From positions 26,934 through 90,933 of the forward strand of contig JAFQVJ010000040.1 of assembly GCA_017408025.1 (NCBI GenBank): 64,000 nucleotides of DNA. The letters run 5' to 3'. Origin of the DNA: Lachnospiraceae bacterium (GTDB lineage: Bacteria > Bacillota > Clostridia > Lachnospirales > Lachnospiraceae). Below, one piece after another: positions 17,222 through 25,171 of the stretch; within the stretch, counting starts at the first letter, position 1, and each line of letters begins with the position of its first letter. The notes beneath the pieces are model-generated. The model saw nothing but the letters and a program-made list of their open reading frames with translations. It made no database searches and had not been told where the DNA came from. A program made the position numbers and the translations under genes.

Positions 17222-18001
17222 ATGAGTAAAAAGTTAGAATTTAATGAGGCATTAAGCGCTCTTATAGAATTTGCAACTGTCAATGGCAATGAAGTATCTA
17301 CAGAAGCTGTGCACACATATTTTGACGGAATTCTGGAAAATGAAGAAATGTACGACGCTGTATATAAATATCTTGCTGAAAATAAAATCAAGATTACCGA
17401 TAAAGAAATCACTGTAAAATCTAGCGATAATGGTTCTAATGACAGGGAACATTCTCATTGTTCCAGCGAGCTTTCCGAAGAGGAAAAGATGTTCATGGAA
17501 ATGTATATGAGAGATTTGGATGATATACCGGAGGTTTCTGCTGATAAGAAGGTCCTTCTTATCGAAAAAGGTTGCCGTGGTGACAGAGACGCTTTTAATG
17601 ACCTCATCGAAGCTTGCCTGCCACAGGTTGTTGCTATCACTGAAAAATTCTTAAACAAGGGTGTCAAGAAAAGTGATTTAATTCAGGAAGGTAATCTTGG
17701 GCTCATTGAAGGAATCATGAATTATGATTTTTCTGGTGATTTCGACTCTTTCGTGGTTAAGTTCATCGAGAATGCTATGCAGGATGCCATAGACGAGGAG
17801 CTTGGTATGCACAGAATTGCATCACACGCTGCCGAAAGAGCCAACGCCATAAGCGATGCCACCACTTTCTTAGCTGAGAAGCTTGGTCGCGAGGCAACTA
17901 TTGACGAGCTCTGTGAATATATGTCTCTCTCTGAAGAAGAGATACGTGATATTATGAAGATGTCACTGGATGCAATGACTATCACACCAGATGAGCAGTA
18001 A
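17222..18001 (+). CDS. Sigma-70-like protein lacking region 4
   Basis: A 259-residue protein. The first 80 residues are not recognised. Then come a region 1.2-like segment (EEKMFMEMYMRDLDDIPE), a region 2 core (ACLPQVVAITEKFLNKGV, then DLIQEGNLGLIEGI, the core-binding motif) and a region 3-like HTH (AEKLGREATIDELCEYMSLS). The chain ends at MTITPDEQ, exactly where region 4 should begin. The aromatic promoter-melting residues of region 2.3 (YATWWIR in RpoD) are replaced by FVVKFIEN. It may bind core polymerase without normal promoter recognition, as an anti-sigma-like or accessory factor; that is inference. It has its own promoter and converges on the alarmone synthetase gene. Confidence 0.75.
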   Translation: MSKKLEFNEALSALIEFATVNGNEVSTEAVHTYFDGILENEEMYDAVYKYLAENKIKITDKEITVKSSDNGSNDREHSHCSSELSEEEKMFMEMYMRDLDDIPEVSADKKVLLIEKGCRGDRDAFNDLIEACLPQVVAITEKFLNKGVKKSDLIQEGNLGLIEGIMNYDFSGDFDSFVVKFIENAMQDAIDEELGMHRIASHAAERANAISDATTFLAEKLGREATIDELCEYMSLSEEEIRDIMKMSLDAMTITPDEQ

Positions 18002-18023
18002 TTTCTTATTGTTCTGCATGAAT

Positions 18024-18701
18024 TTATATACGTATATTTTGAATTTTATGATAGATGTCCTGCATCTTGGAATCTGTTGCGCTTATGGTTTCCGCACATT
18101 CCTTCAGTTCAGCGGATATCTCCTCTGCATCAGGAATACCTTTCTTGTACTTAACCTGATGTTCCAACGACGCCCAAAAGTCCATGGCTATAGTTCTTAT
18201 CTGCACTTCCACTTTCATCGGAAGTGCTTTATCAGATAAGAATATGGGAACTTGTACTATAAGGTGAAGGGAACGGTATCCGTTTGGTTTTGGATTCTTA
18301 ATATAGTCTTTTATCTCGAGAACCTCTATGTCATCCTGTTTCATAAACATAGCCGCCACATCATATATATCTTCTATAAACGAACAGACAACTCTGACAC
18401 CTGCCACATCATTAAGATTTTCCCACACACTTTCTACAGTCAATGGGAATCCCTTTCTCTGTATTTTTTCTATAATACTTCTAGGATTTTTAACTCTAGA
18501 ACTAATTGATTCTATAGGATTACGCTTTGTCTTCATAGCCAACTCATCATTGAGTATCTCTAGTTTTGTCTGTATCTCTTTAATAGCACACCTATTGTAT
18601 AAGAAAAGCTCCTCCATCTTACCTGCCTGCTCATAAAGCTCTTCAGGTATATTGGTTATAGAAGTATTCTCCAACAATTTTCTTTGTAAACCTCTATCCA
18701 T
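18024..18701 (-). CDS. Small alarmone synthetase (RelQ/YjbM type)
   Basis: A 225-residue stand-alone (p)ppGpp synthetase. The RelA/SpoT synthetase domain shows RVKNPRSIIEKIQRKG (ATP-binding basic motif), NDVAGVRVVC (Mg-binding Asp), KNPKPNGYRSLHL (G-loop with the stacking Tyr) and EVQIRTIAMDFWASLEH (catalytic Glu). There is no hydrolase, TGS or ACT domain, and the length matches RelQ-type enzymes. It transfers pyrophosphate from ATP to GDP or GTP under stress. The ribosome site is GGAGGATAAG just before the ATG. Confidence 0.92.
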   Translation of the reverse strand: MDRGLQRKLLENTSITNIPEELYEQAGKMEELFLYNRCAIKEIQTKLEILNDELAMKTKRNPIESISSRVKNPRSIIEKIQRKGFPLTVESVWENLNDVAGVRVVCSFIEDIYDVAAMFMKQDDIEVLEIKDYIKNPKPNGYRSLHLIVQVPIFLSDKALPMKVEVQIRTIAMDFWASLEHQVKYKKGIPDAEEISAELKECAETISATDSKMQDIYHKIQNIRI

Positions 18702-18789
18702 CTTATCCTCCGTTACCTATCCATTTTTTATAACTCCGACCTAAAATACCTTTTATATATTATCATACTTTTATCGTAAGAACAACATA

Positions 18790-18851
18790 GATCCTTAGCG
18801 GAGCGTTTTTTGTTGTATAGGAAAGTTTCAAGAACTTTCCTATACAACAAA
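18790..18851. repeat. Dispersed hairpin repeat, family A copy 3
   Basis: Header GATCCTTAGCGGAGCG, then 18-bp perfect arms (18810-18827 and 18833-18850, core TTGTTGTATAGG) around a 5-nt loop. It lies between the alarmone synthetase and transketolase genes. Confidence 0.8.
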
Positions 18852-18852
18852 C

Positions 18853-18886
18853 AAGTGCCACAAACACTTATGGTCCATGGCACCTT
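18853..18886 (-). terminator. Terminator of the transketolase genes
   Basis: An inverted repeat (AGGTGCCA with TGGCACTT on the minus strand) lies about 70 nt after the transketolase stop and is followed by GTTTGTTG. The abutting family A hairpin may reinforce it. Confidence 0.5.
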
Positions 18887-18958
18887 CTGATAACAAAAAT
18901 ATATTAAGTCAAACCTTTAATAAACCTTTCTTAAAAGTACATTACTGCTCTAATAATC

Positions 18959-19897
18959 TTATACAAAACTTTTCACCTTATTGTAGATACTTTCTGCATT
19001 AAGGCCATATTTAGCAATAAGCTGGACAGCTGGACCAGACTCACCGAATACATCATTCACACCTATCTTCAATACTGGTGTTGGTGCCTTCTGGCTTAAG
19101 CAATCACACACTGCACTTCCAAGACCACCTATTACCGAATGCTCTTCAACGGTTACAACCTTGCCAGTTTCCTTGGCTGCTGCAACAACCAATTCCTCGT
19201 CAAGAGGCTTGATTGTGTGGATGTTAATAACCTTTGCTGATATGCCATCTGCTGCAAGCTTGTCCGCTGCATTAAGTGCCTCTGCTACACACAAGCCTGT
19301 TGCTATAATAGTAACATCCTTACCTTCACGAAGAACTACACCTTTACCAAGCTCAAACTTGTAATCTGGTCTGTCGTTGATAACAGGAGCTGCAAGACGA
19401 CCAAATCTTAGGTAAACAGGACCATCATGCTCTATTGCTGCTCTAACTGCTGCCTTTGCTTCAACATCATCTGCCGGATTGATAACGACCATACCCGGAA
19501 TTGACCTCATGAGGGCAATATCCTCGTTACACTGGTGTGTCGCACCATCTTCACCTACTGAGATACCAGCATGTGTTGCACCTATTTTAACATTTAAGTG
19601 AGGATATGCTACAGAGTTACGAACCTGTTCAAAAGCACGACCTGCTACGAACATTGCAAATGAACTTACAAATGGAATCTTTCCTGTTGATGCAAGTCCT
19701 GCAGCGATACCCACCATATTTGACTCTGCGATACCACAATCTATATGACGCTCTGGAAAAGCTTTTTTGAAAACACATGTCTTTGTTGCAGCAGCTAAAT
19801 CTGCATCTAACACAACCAGGTTTTCATATTCCTTACCACATTCAACCAATGCGTTTCCATAGCTATCTCTTGTTGCAATCTTAACTACTTCTGACAT
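18959..19897 (-). CDS. Transketolase, C-terminal subunit
   Basis: A 312-residue protein with the pyrimidine-binding and C-terminal domains of transketolase. It carries DADLAAATKT, PERHIDCGIAESNMVGIAAGLA with the conserved Glu, GVGEDGATHQ-like ISVGEDGATHQ, YLRFGR, and the C-terminal TVEEHSVIGGLGSAV. It pairs with the N-terminal subunit encoded just upstream, overlapping it by 13 bp. Split transketolases of this kind are common in Clostridia and interconvert pentose and hexose phosphates. The ribosome site GAAGGTGAAG precedes the ATG. Confidence 0.93.
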   Translation of the reverse strand: MSEVVKIATRDSYGNALVECGKEYENLVVLDADLAAATKTCVFKKAFPERHIDCGIAESNMVGIAAGLASTGKIPFVSSFAMFVAGRAFEQVRNSVAYPHLNVKIGATHAGISVGEDGATHQCNEDIALMRSIPGMVVINPADDVEAKAAVRAAIEHDGPVYLRFGRLAAPVINDRPDYKFELGKGVVLREGKDVTIIATGLCVAEALNAADKLAADGISAKVINIHTIKPLDEELVVAAAKETGKVVTVEEHSVIGGLGSAVCDCLSQKAPTPVLKIGVNDVFGESGPAVQLIAKYGLNAESIYNKVKSFV

Positions 19898-20724
19898 AAT
19901 GCTTCACCTTCTTTCTCTAACTCTGTCAATGCTGTAGCGTACTCATCATCATTTGGAGCTTTTCCATGCCATCCGGCATTATTCTCCATGAATGAAACGC
20001 CCTTGCCCTTAACACTATTAAATACAATAGCTGTTGGCACACCCTTTGTTGCCTTTGCCTCGTCAAGAGCTGCCTTGATAGCATCAAAGTCGTGAGCATC
20101 AACATCCTCGATTACATGGAAATTAAATGCTTTAAATTTAGCACCGATTGGATATGGTGAACATACATCTGCTATATCACCATCTATCTGTAAACCATTG
20201 TTATCTACCATAACTACAAGGTTGTCGAGTTTTCTATGTCCTGCAAACATAGCAGCCTCCCAAACCTGACCTTCCTGAATTTCACCATCTCCAAGAAGTG
20301 TGTATACTCTATATGAATCATCACTAAGCTTAGCTGAAAGTGCCATACCTACAGCAGCTGAGATACCTTGTCCCAAAGAGCCAGACGACATGTCCACACC
20401 TGGAATATGCTTCATGTCCGGATGTCCCTGAAGGTAAGAGCCAAGATGACGAAGTGTCTTTAAATCCTCTACTGGGAAATATCCTCTCAGTGCAAGAGCT
20501 GAGTAAAGACCTGGTGCTGTATGACCTTTTGAAAGTACGAATCTATCCCTATCTGCCTTCTTTGGATTCTTCGGATCAATATTCATCTCTTCGAAATACA
20601 AGTATGTGAAAATGTCAGCTGCTGAAAGTGAGCCACCTGGATGTCCGGCTTTGGCACTATGTACAGCTGTTACAATACCTTTACGAACCTCATTTGCTGT
20701 CTTCTGAAGCTCTAACTTGTTCAT
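19885..20724 (-). CDS. Transketolase, N-terminal subunit
   Basis: A 279-residue protein with the thiamine diphosphate-binding domain. AGHPGGSLSAADI carries the conserved His, DRFVLSKGHTAPGLYS the active-site His, and GDGEIQEGQVWEAAMFAGH then NLVVMVDNNGLQIDG form the Mg-ThDP GDG-N motif. The two subunits together form a full-length transketolase. AGGAGG lies directly upstream of the ATG. This is a normal two-gene arrangement, not a frameshift: both halves have their own start, ribosome site and family-typical ends. Confidence 0.93.
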   Translation of the reverse strand: MNKLELQKTANEVRKGIVTAVHSAKAGHPGGSLSAADIFTYLYFEEMNIDPKNPKKADRDRFVLSKGHTAPGLYSALALRGYFPVEDLKTLRHLGSYLQGHPDMKHIPGVDMSSGSLGQGISAAVGMALSAKLSDDSYRVYTLLGDGEIQEGQVWEAAMFAGHRKLDNLVVMVDNNGLQIDGDIADVCSPYPIGAKFKAFNFHVIEDVDAHDFDAIKAALDEAKATKGVPTAIVFNSVKGKGVSFMENNAGWHGKAPNDDEYATALTELEKEGEALCQK

Positions 20725-20802
20725 TTTTCTGCCTCCTATATTTTAGTGTTTTTGTTTGCCTCTAGAAGTATATCATTTATATTTTAAATTGTCTATTATT
20801 TC

Positions 20803-21564
20803 CTACTTTTCTAAGAATTCAATAACCCCTTTTCCTACAGTTTCAGCCACAAGTTTTTGATATTCTTCATCACAAAGCTTAGCAGCCTCATCAGGATTAG
20901 ACAAAAAACCACACTCAACTATTACCGCAGGACAACTAACATTTAGTAATATGTAATAGTTATCATTTGCCTTTTCAACTCTTCCCTTTTCATTTTCCAC
21001 CAATGCCCCAACCAGCTTTGTCTGTATGGTTGTTGCCAACTCATGTCCTCTCTCTGAGCCTTCATAATAAAATACTTGTGCTCCCTTTACCGAAGATGAA
21101 TGATAGCTATTCTGATGGATACTTATAAGTACATCTGCATCTGCATTATTTACAATCTCACATCGTTTTTTCATATCCGCCATCTTTTTATTGGAATCCG
21201 ACTCACTGTAATGCCCCATATCTTCAGTTCTTGTAAGTATTACTTTTATATTTATGTCCTCATTACTTTCTAGTATTTCTTTTAATTTTAATGCAATCTG
21301 TAAATTAATATCCTTCTCAAGCTGACCATCTATGCCAACCTTTCCTGGATCTACTCCACCATGTCCAGCGTCCACAACCACCGTAAAATCAGCTGTCTCC
21401 TTCTCCTCTTTTGAATCCTTTACAACTGCATCACCATCATGATCATTGCTCACATTTTCTTTGCCGTCATTATCATTACAAGATGAGAATAATGCTGTCA
21501 CTATAAATACAGCGCACAGCAACACAACAGACATCAGTCCCACAAGCCTGTTTTTTTCAAACAT
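20803..21564 (-). CDS. N-acetylmuramoyl-L-alanine amidase (Amidase_3, CwlD-like)
   Basis: About 253 residues. A membrane-anchoring or signal segment (residues about 5-25) and an acidic linker precede a zinc-dependent Amidase_3 domain that cuts the bond between MurNAc and L-Ala. The Zn ligands and catalytic residues are visible as VVDAGHGGVDPG (His), LEKDINLQIA (Glu), SIHQNSYHSSS (His) and IVECGFLSNPDE (catalytic Glu). CwlD-type amidases act in spore cortex formation or vegetative wall turnover. I choose the ATG at 21564, preceded by a GGTGG stretch, over the one at 21588, which has no ribosome site. Confidence 0.9.
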   Translation of the reverse strand: MFEKNRLVGLMSVVLLCAVFIVTALFSSCNDNDGKENVSNDHDGDAVVKDSKEEKETADFTVVVDAGHGGVDPGKVGIDGQLEKDINLQIALKLKEILESNEDINIKVILTRTEDMGHYSESDSNKKMADMKKRCEIVNNADADVLISIHQNSYHSSSVKGAQVFYYEGSERGHELATTIQTKLVGALVENEKGRVEKANDNYYILLNVSCPAVIVECGFLSNPDEAAKLCDEEYQKLVAETVGKGVIEFLEK

Positions 21565-21662
21565 ACAAGTTGCACCACCATAAAGCATTTGTATATTTTA
21601 TTCCACCAATTCATTACATAGAACTCTTTGCATCTAATTCATCCAATATAATTTTTATTCTT

Positions 21663-23423
21663 CTACTTCATGTAATCTGAGATTGCATCCCATGCCTCAT
21701 CTGACTCAAGTCCAAGCTTCCAGCACGCAACACCAGCCAGATTATTTTCCTTCATGACATTGAGCTTTTCTGTGAGAGATGTCTTATCTTCAAGCCATAT
21801 TCTAGCCAATCTGTTTTCTATATAGCATTCTCCATAATATTGACCAATGTCCTCAAGCCATCGAAGCGACGCACCATTCTTCTCCAAAAACTCCTTAGCC
21901 GTTCCCATGGCTACGGCTTTGCTGCTCAGGGCATAATCACCATTTATGGCATCCTCCACTATGACAGAACCTTCAGGTGCATTTTCCAATGAATCCTCAT
22001 ACCACACTCTTGTATAAAATGGAATTGCATTTAAAACTCTGCTAGCTGGTACTTCTACCAGTGTATCCAGTATGCCCTGCTGTACAAACGGAAGTGATGC
22101 GACACTTCCAGCTTCTCCACATCCAGCCCAATGCTCGTCATATCCCATAATCACAAGATAATCGACTACTTCACCTACTGACTCCCTGTCATAGTATGCA
22201 TTACTTCCTGTAGGTACATACATATCCACTGACAGCACCAGGTTTTCCTGTTCACAGTTAATAGCCAGCTCTCTCATAAACTGAACGTAACCCTCCGCTG
22301 CCACTAGACGAATCATTTCAAAGTCAACATTTATACCGTCTATACCACACCCAGTGGCCTCTTCTATTATATTATTTATAAGCTCTCTTCTAGATGATGT
22401 AGTAGATACTACATCATTAATGTAATAATTTCCCTCTTCATCATAGTTAAAATCACTTATAAGCCCCCACACTTCCAGACCTTTTGCGTGAGCTTTATCC
22501 ACATAAGACTTAGATGCAATGGAACTTATTCCACCATAGCTATCTGTTACTTTAAACCATGTTGGCGAAATTACATTAAGGGAATCTGCCCCTGATATCA
22601 TGCTATTAAGTGAATCATTTCCACCATCATACTCCATCTGATGCCATCCAAGACATATGGTGTAATCCTTACTAATATATGTGTATGGCTCTGTGTCCAT
22701 CCATGACTGGTTAAATGTGCGTTCCTTATTAGATACCTCCGATAGCTTGCTACTGTCTACATACCCCATAAGACCTTCCTCTGTTCCAATCATAGTCCAT
22801 CCATTATCATCTCCCAATATGTTGACTGTGGTTCCCTTATTCAAATCTGCAACTATAGGATTTTCTATACCTTCATCTGAACGCATCTGAGTGTCTTCTG
22901 TTATGCTTGCAGTTTCTACAGCCTTTGCAATATTAAATACCGCTCTATTAGGCTCATTATATATAGTTGCATCAATTGAAGCATTCATCATCACGAGAAA
23001 ATCAATATTTATATAGGCTGTATCGTCAATAGCTACAACTATGATTTTATCATATGTATTGACGGCACCATTAACCTTGTATTCCTCTACTCCCTGCACT
23101 ACATCATAGATACGCTTTGAAGATGCATATGATAAGATTTTTTCTGTGTTATCCCAATAATAATGGTCGTCTATATATTCTCTTACACACTCATATGGCA
23201 CATAGCAATTGCCCTCTTTTATAAAACCTTTTCCCACATTCAAACCATCAATTATAATGGCGACACCTTCATTACCATCTATATCAACTATCTCAAAATA
23301 ATTTTCGAGATCAACATACTCCTTATTTGGTTCCTTTTCATTAAAATCGCCACTACAGGCTGTCAAAGCCACACTGGCACTAGCAATCACAAATATACGC
23401 TTTAGTTTTCTATATAAGTTCAT
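21663..23423 (-). CDS. GH18 glycosidase lipoprotein with SH3 domain
   Basis: A 586-residue exported protein. The signal peptide ends in lipobox LTAC. Residues about 40-170 look like a copper-amine-oxidase-N-like substrate domain (YVPYECVREYIDDHYYW), residues about 175-235 an SH3b wall-binding domain (GTTVNILGDDNGWTMI), and the rest a GH18 TIM barrel. The catalytic motif DGINVDFE matches DxxDxDxE, with Glu as acid. The family includes the spore cortex lytic enzymes SleL/YaaH, so a role in wall or cortex degradation is likely. It lies 74 bp upstream of the amidase on the same strand, making a probable wall-hydrolase pair. Confidence 0.9.
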   Translation of the reverse strand: MNLYRKLKRIFVIASASVALTACSGDFNEKEPNKEYVDLENYFEIVDIDGNEGVAIIIDGLNVGKGFIKEGNCYVPYECVREYIDDHYYWDNTEKILSYASSKRIYDVVQGVEEYKVNGAVNTYDKIIVVAIDDTAYINIDFLVMMNASIDATIYNEPNRAVFNIAKAVETASITEDTQMRSDEGIENPIVADLNKGTTVNILGDDNGWTMIGTEEGLMGYVDSSKLSEVSNKERTFNQSWMDTEPYTYISKDYTICLGWHQMEYDGGNDSLNSMISGADSLNVISPTWFKVTDSYGGISSIASKSYVDKAHAKGLEVWGLISDFNYDEEGNYYINDVVSTTSSRRELINNIIEEATGCGIDGINVDFEMIRLVAAEGYVQFMRELAINCEQENLVLSVDMYVPTGSNAYYDRESVGEVVDYLVIMGYDEHWAGCGEAGSVASLPFVQQGILDTLVEVPASRVLNAIPFYTRVWYEDSLENAPEGSVIVEDAINGDYALSSKAVAMGTAKEFLEKNGASLRWLEDIGQYYGECYIENRLARIWLEDKTSLTEKLNVMKENNLAGVACWKLGLESDEAWDAISDYMK

Positions 23424-23522
23424 CTATTTTCCCTCCGTACAGATTTATTTTAATCTTTTCACATCAATGTCAATTATAACAAAACGTTATCCACTATTGC
23501 AATAAAAGTTTATACACATTAT

Positions 23523-23593
23523 GCGAGTGCTCATCCTTAGCGGAGCGTTTTTTGTTTAATAGGGAAGTTTGAAGAACTTTCCTATTAAACAAA
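23523..23593. repeat. Dispersed hairpin repeat, family A copy 4
   Basis: Header GCGAGTGCTCATCCTTAGCG, then a 19-bp hairpin whose outer stem reads TTTGTTTAATAGG with CCTATTAAACAAA on the other side. Relative to copy 3 both arms changed together. Confidence 0.8.
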
Positions 23594-23594
23594 A

Positions 23595-23619
23595 AAGACC
23601 ATCCATGCAGAATGGCCTT
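23595..23619 (-). terminator. Terminator of the kinase-SAF cluster
   Basis: Inverted repeat AAGGCCAT/ATGGTCTT (one G-T pair) followed by TTTT in the minus direction, abutting family A copy 4. Confidence 0.6.
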
Positions 23620-23890
23620 TTGCTTACATATAATCACTGTTGCTTATGCAACTGCAATTTTGTCTTTATCTTCTTATTTTGATTTAATTGTGTGGTCCTC
23701 TATAACCCTTTATATTCTTTTAATTGTCTATCCACCCTTTCTACTACTATTTTAGTTATATGTTTACAGTTACTATTTCTTTAATCAATTTTATATATAA
23801 TTTGTCCTACCCGACATTTCTCCTTTCTTTTTGCTGATTATTATGCCAATGATCGTGATGAATTAAATCAAGCATAATCTTTCGATTAGT
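23620..23890. other. AT-rich intergenic stretch without a recognisable gene
   Basis: About 270 bp between the SAF-like gene and its terminator. The only ribosome-site-like start on the minus strand (AAAGGAG before an ATG near 23817) opens 8 codons. It may be a decayed small gene, but nothing supports a product. Confidence 0.4.
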
Positions 23891-24541
23891 TTATCTACTA
23901 AGTGTCTGATTCATAAATGCCGCCAGATTTTCCTCTAGCTGTACGCGCCTTGCATATATCTCTTCAGCGTCTGACTCATCAATGCCATGAGCATTTAACA
24001 CATACTGATTCCATGGATAATCTGTTTGTGGCATCATTATAGTTTCTGTTTCATACCTAGACAAATACAATTGCGTACCTACATATACGTCATTGTCTGT
24101 CTTTGCCGATGAAAGCATATGGTTTTCTCTATCATTTAACATGACATAAAAACCCTCGTCTGTCACATCGGTAATCTTTTTGGCCGCTACAACCACATAA
24201 TCTTCACCATTTGGAAATCTTATGTGAATATCGAATACTCCACTTCCATTGCGCAAGACCGCCAAGTCTACATAGTTTACATAGTATTCCTTTTCATTTT
24301 CCACATATATATCTGTTTCCTGTCCTGCCTCCATATCGCAGCTCGTTTCTTCCTGTAAATTAATCTGAGTATCCACAGGTACACTTAGTTCGTTATCATC
24401 TAAGCTACTGCGATTCATGGATACAAATATTATGATTGCAGCACCTATCATCACAGCCAGAGTTCCCACTACCAGCATTATGATAATCTTATTTTTACTA
24501 TTTACACTTTTGTGTTTATTACGCCTATTTGTAGGTATCAT
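23891..24541 (-). CDS. CpaB/SAF-like single-pass membrane protein
   Basis: A 216-residue protein with a basic N-terminus, one transmembrane helix at about residues 19-44 and an extracytoplasmic part. The segment YVNYVDLAVLRNGSGVFD, then IHIRFPNGEDYVVVAAKKI resembles the SAF-domain region of Flp/Tad pilus assembly proteins of the CpaB/RcpC type found in Clostridia. No other Tad gene (TadA ATPase, TadB/C, prepilin) is in the window. It follows the P-loop protein gene by 9 bp with AAGGAGG before its ATG, so it belongs to the three-gene kinase cluster. The Tad relationship is inferred from weak similarity. Confidence 0.6.
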   Translation of the reverse strand: MIPTNRRNKHKSVNSKNKIIIMLVVGTLAVMIGAAIIIFVSMNRSSLDDNELSVPVDTQINLQEETSCDMEAGQETDIYVENEKEYYVNYVDLAVLRNGSGVFDIHIRFPNGEDYVVVAAKKITDVTDEGFYVMLNDRENHMLSSAKTDNDVYVGTQLYLSRYETETIMMPQTDYPWNQYVLNAHGIDESDAEEIYARRVQLEENLAAFMNQTLSR

Positions 24542-24550
24542 CTCTCCTCC

Positions 24551-25171
24551 TTACTCAAAAAAGTACGAAAAGAATTGAATAAGGCTTTTGTCAATAACAT
24601 ACGCATTATCTATGTATGGGCGCCTTATAGCCTTCACTCTGTACGCTTTTCTTATTCTTTTTATCTCGTGTTCATCAGTAGCCAGGATATGTACCCATAG
24701 ATCACTTTCATTGTAATCAGACAGTTTCTCACAAAATTCTTCATATTTCCTGCAATACCACGGTTCTTGCGAACCGACTACTATCTTGTAATGGCATCTG
24801 ATAAATTCACCTATAGCTGTGAAACTATAACCAAAATCCACAATTACAATGTCATAATTTTCCTGGGATAGTTTTACTATATCCGTGCTGCCTTTCAAGA
24901 AATAATCTACCTTTTTTAGCGTGAATTTTCCTTCCGAGATTTCGGATTCATCTCCGTAAAAGCATTCATATATCTTTATAAAATCTGCTTTCTGATTATA
25001 TTCATACAGAGCAGTCTTCTTATTCAAGAAGCCTTGCATATAATTAGCTAATGACACGGCTAAGGTAGTCACTCCTGCGCCACTATGGACACCCCATATG
25101 CCTACTATTATTGCGTCTCGCTTTTTCTGCAAATTTCCTAAAAAACCTTGTTCTTTTCTTATGCATTGCAC
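24551..25171 (-). CDS. MinD/ParA-like P-loop protein without the Walker lysine
   Basis: About 206 residues. IIVGIWGVHSGAGVTTLAVSL aligns with the deviant Walker A of ParA/MinD/CpaE proteins, but Val occupies the GKT lysine position. DIVIVDFGYSF fits the second Asp motif. The protein may therefore not hydrolyse ATP. The start is unclear: this frame opens with GTG at 25171, inside the ribosome site AGGAGG, whereas that site is best placed for an ATG at 25166 in another frame. It overlaps the kinase gene by 89 bp. CpaE-like partners of pili localise assembly; here the role is unknown. Confidence 0.65.
   Translation of the reverse strand: MQCIRKEQGFLGNLQKKRDAIIVGIWGVHSGAGVTTLAVSLANYMQGFLNKKTALYEYNQKADFIKIYECFYGDESEISEGKFTLKKVDYFLKGSTDIVKLSQENYDIVIVDFGYSFTAIGEFIRCHYKIVVGSQEPWYCRKYEEFCEKLSDYNESDLWVHILATDEHEIKRIRKAYRVKAIRRPYIDNAYVIDKSLIQFFSYFFE

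Noticed and set aside
18959-20724. Frameshifted single transketolase gene
   Set aside because: Two-subunit transketolases are normal in Clostridia; each half has its own ribosome site, start and intact domain ends.
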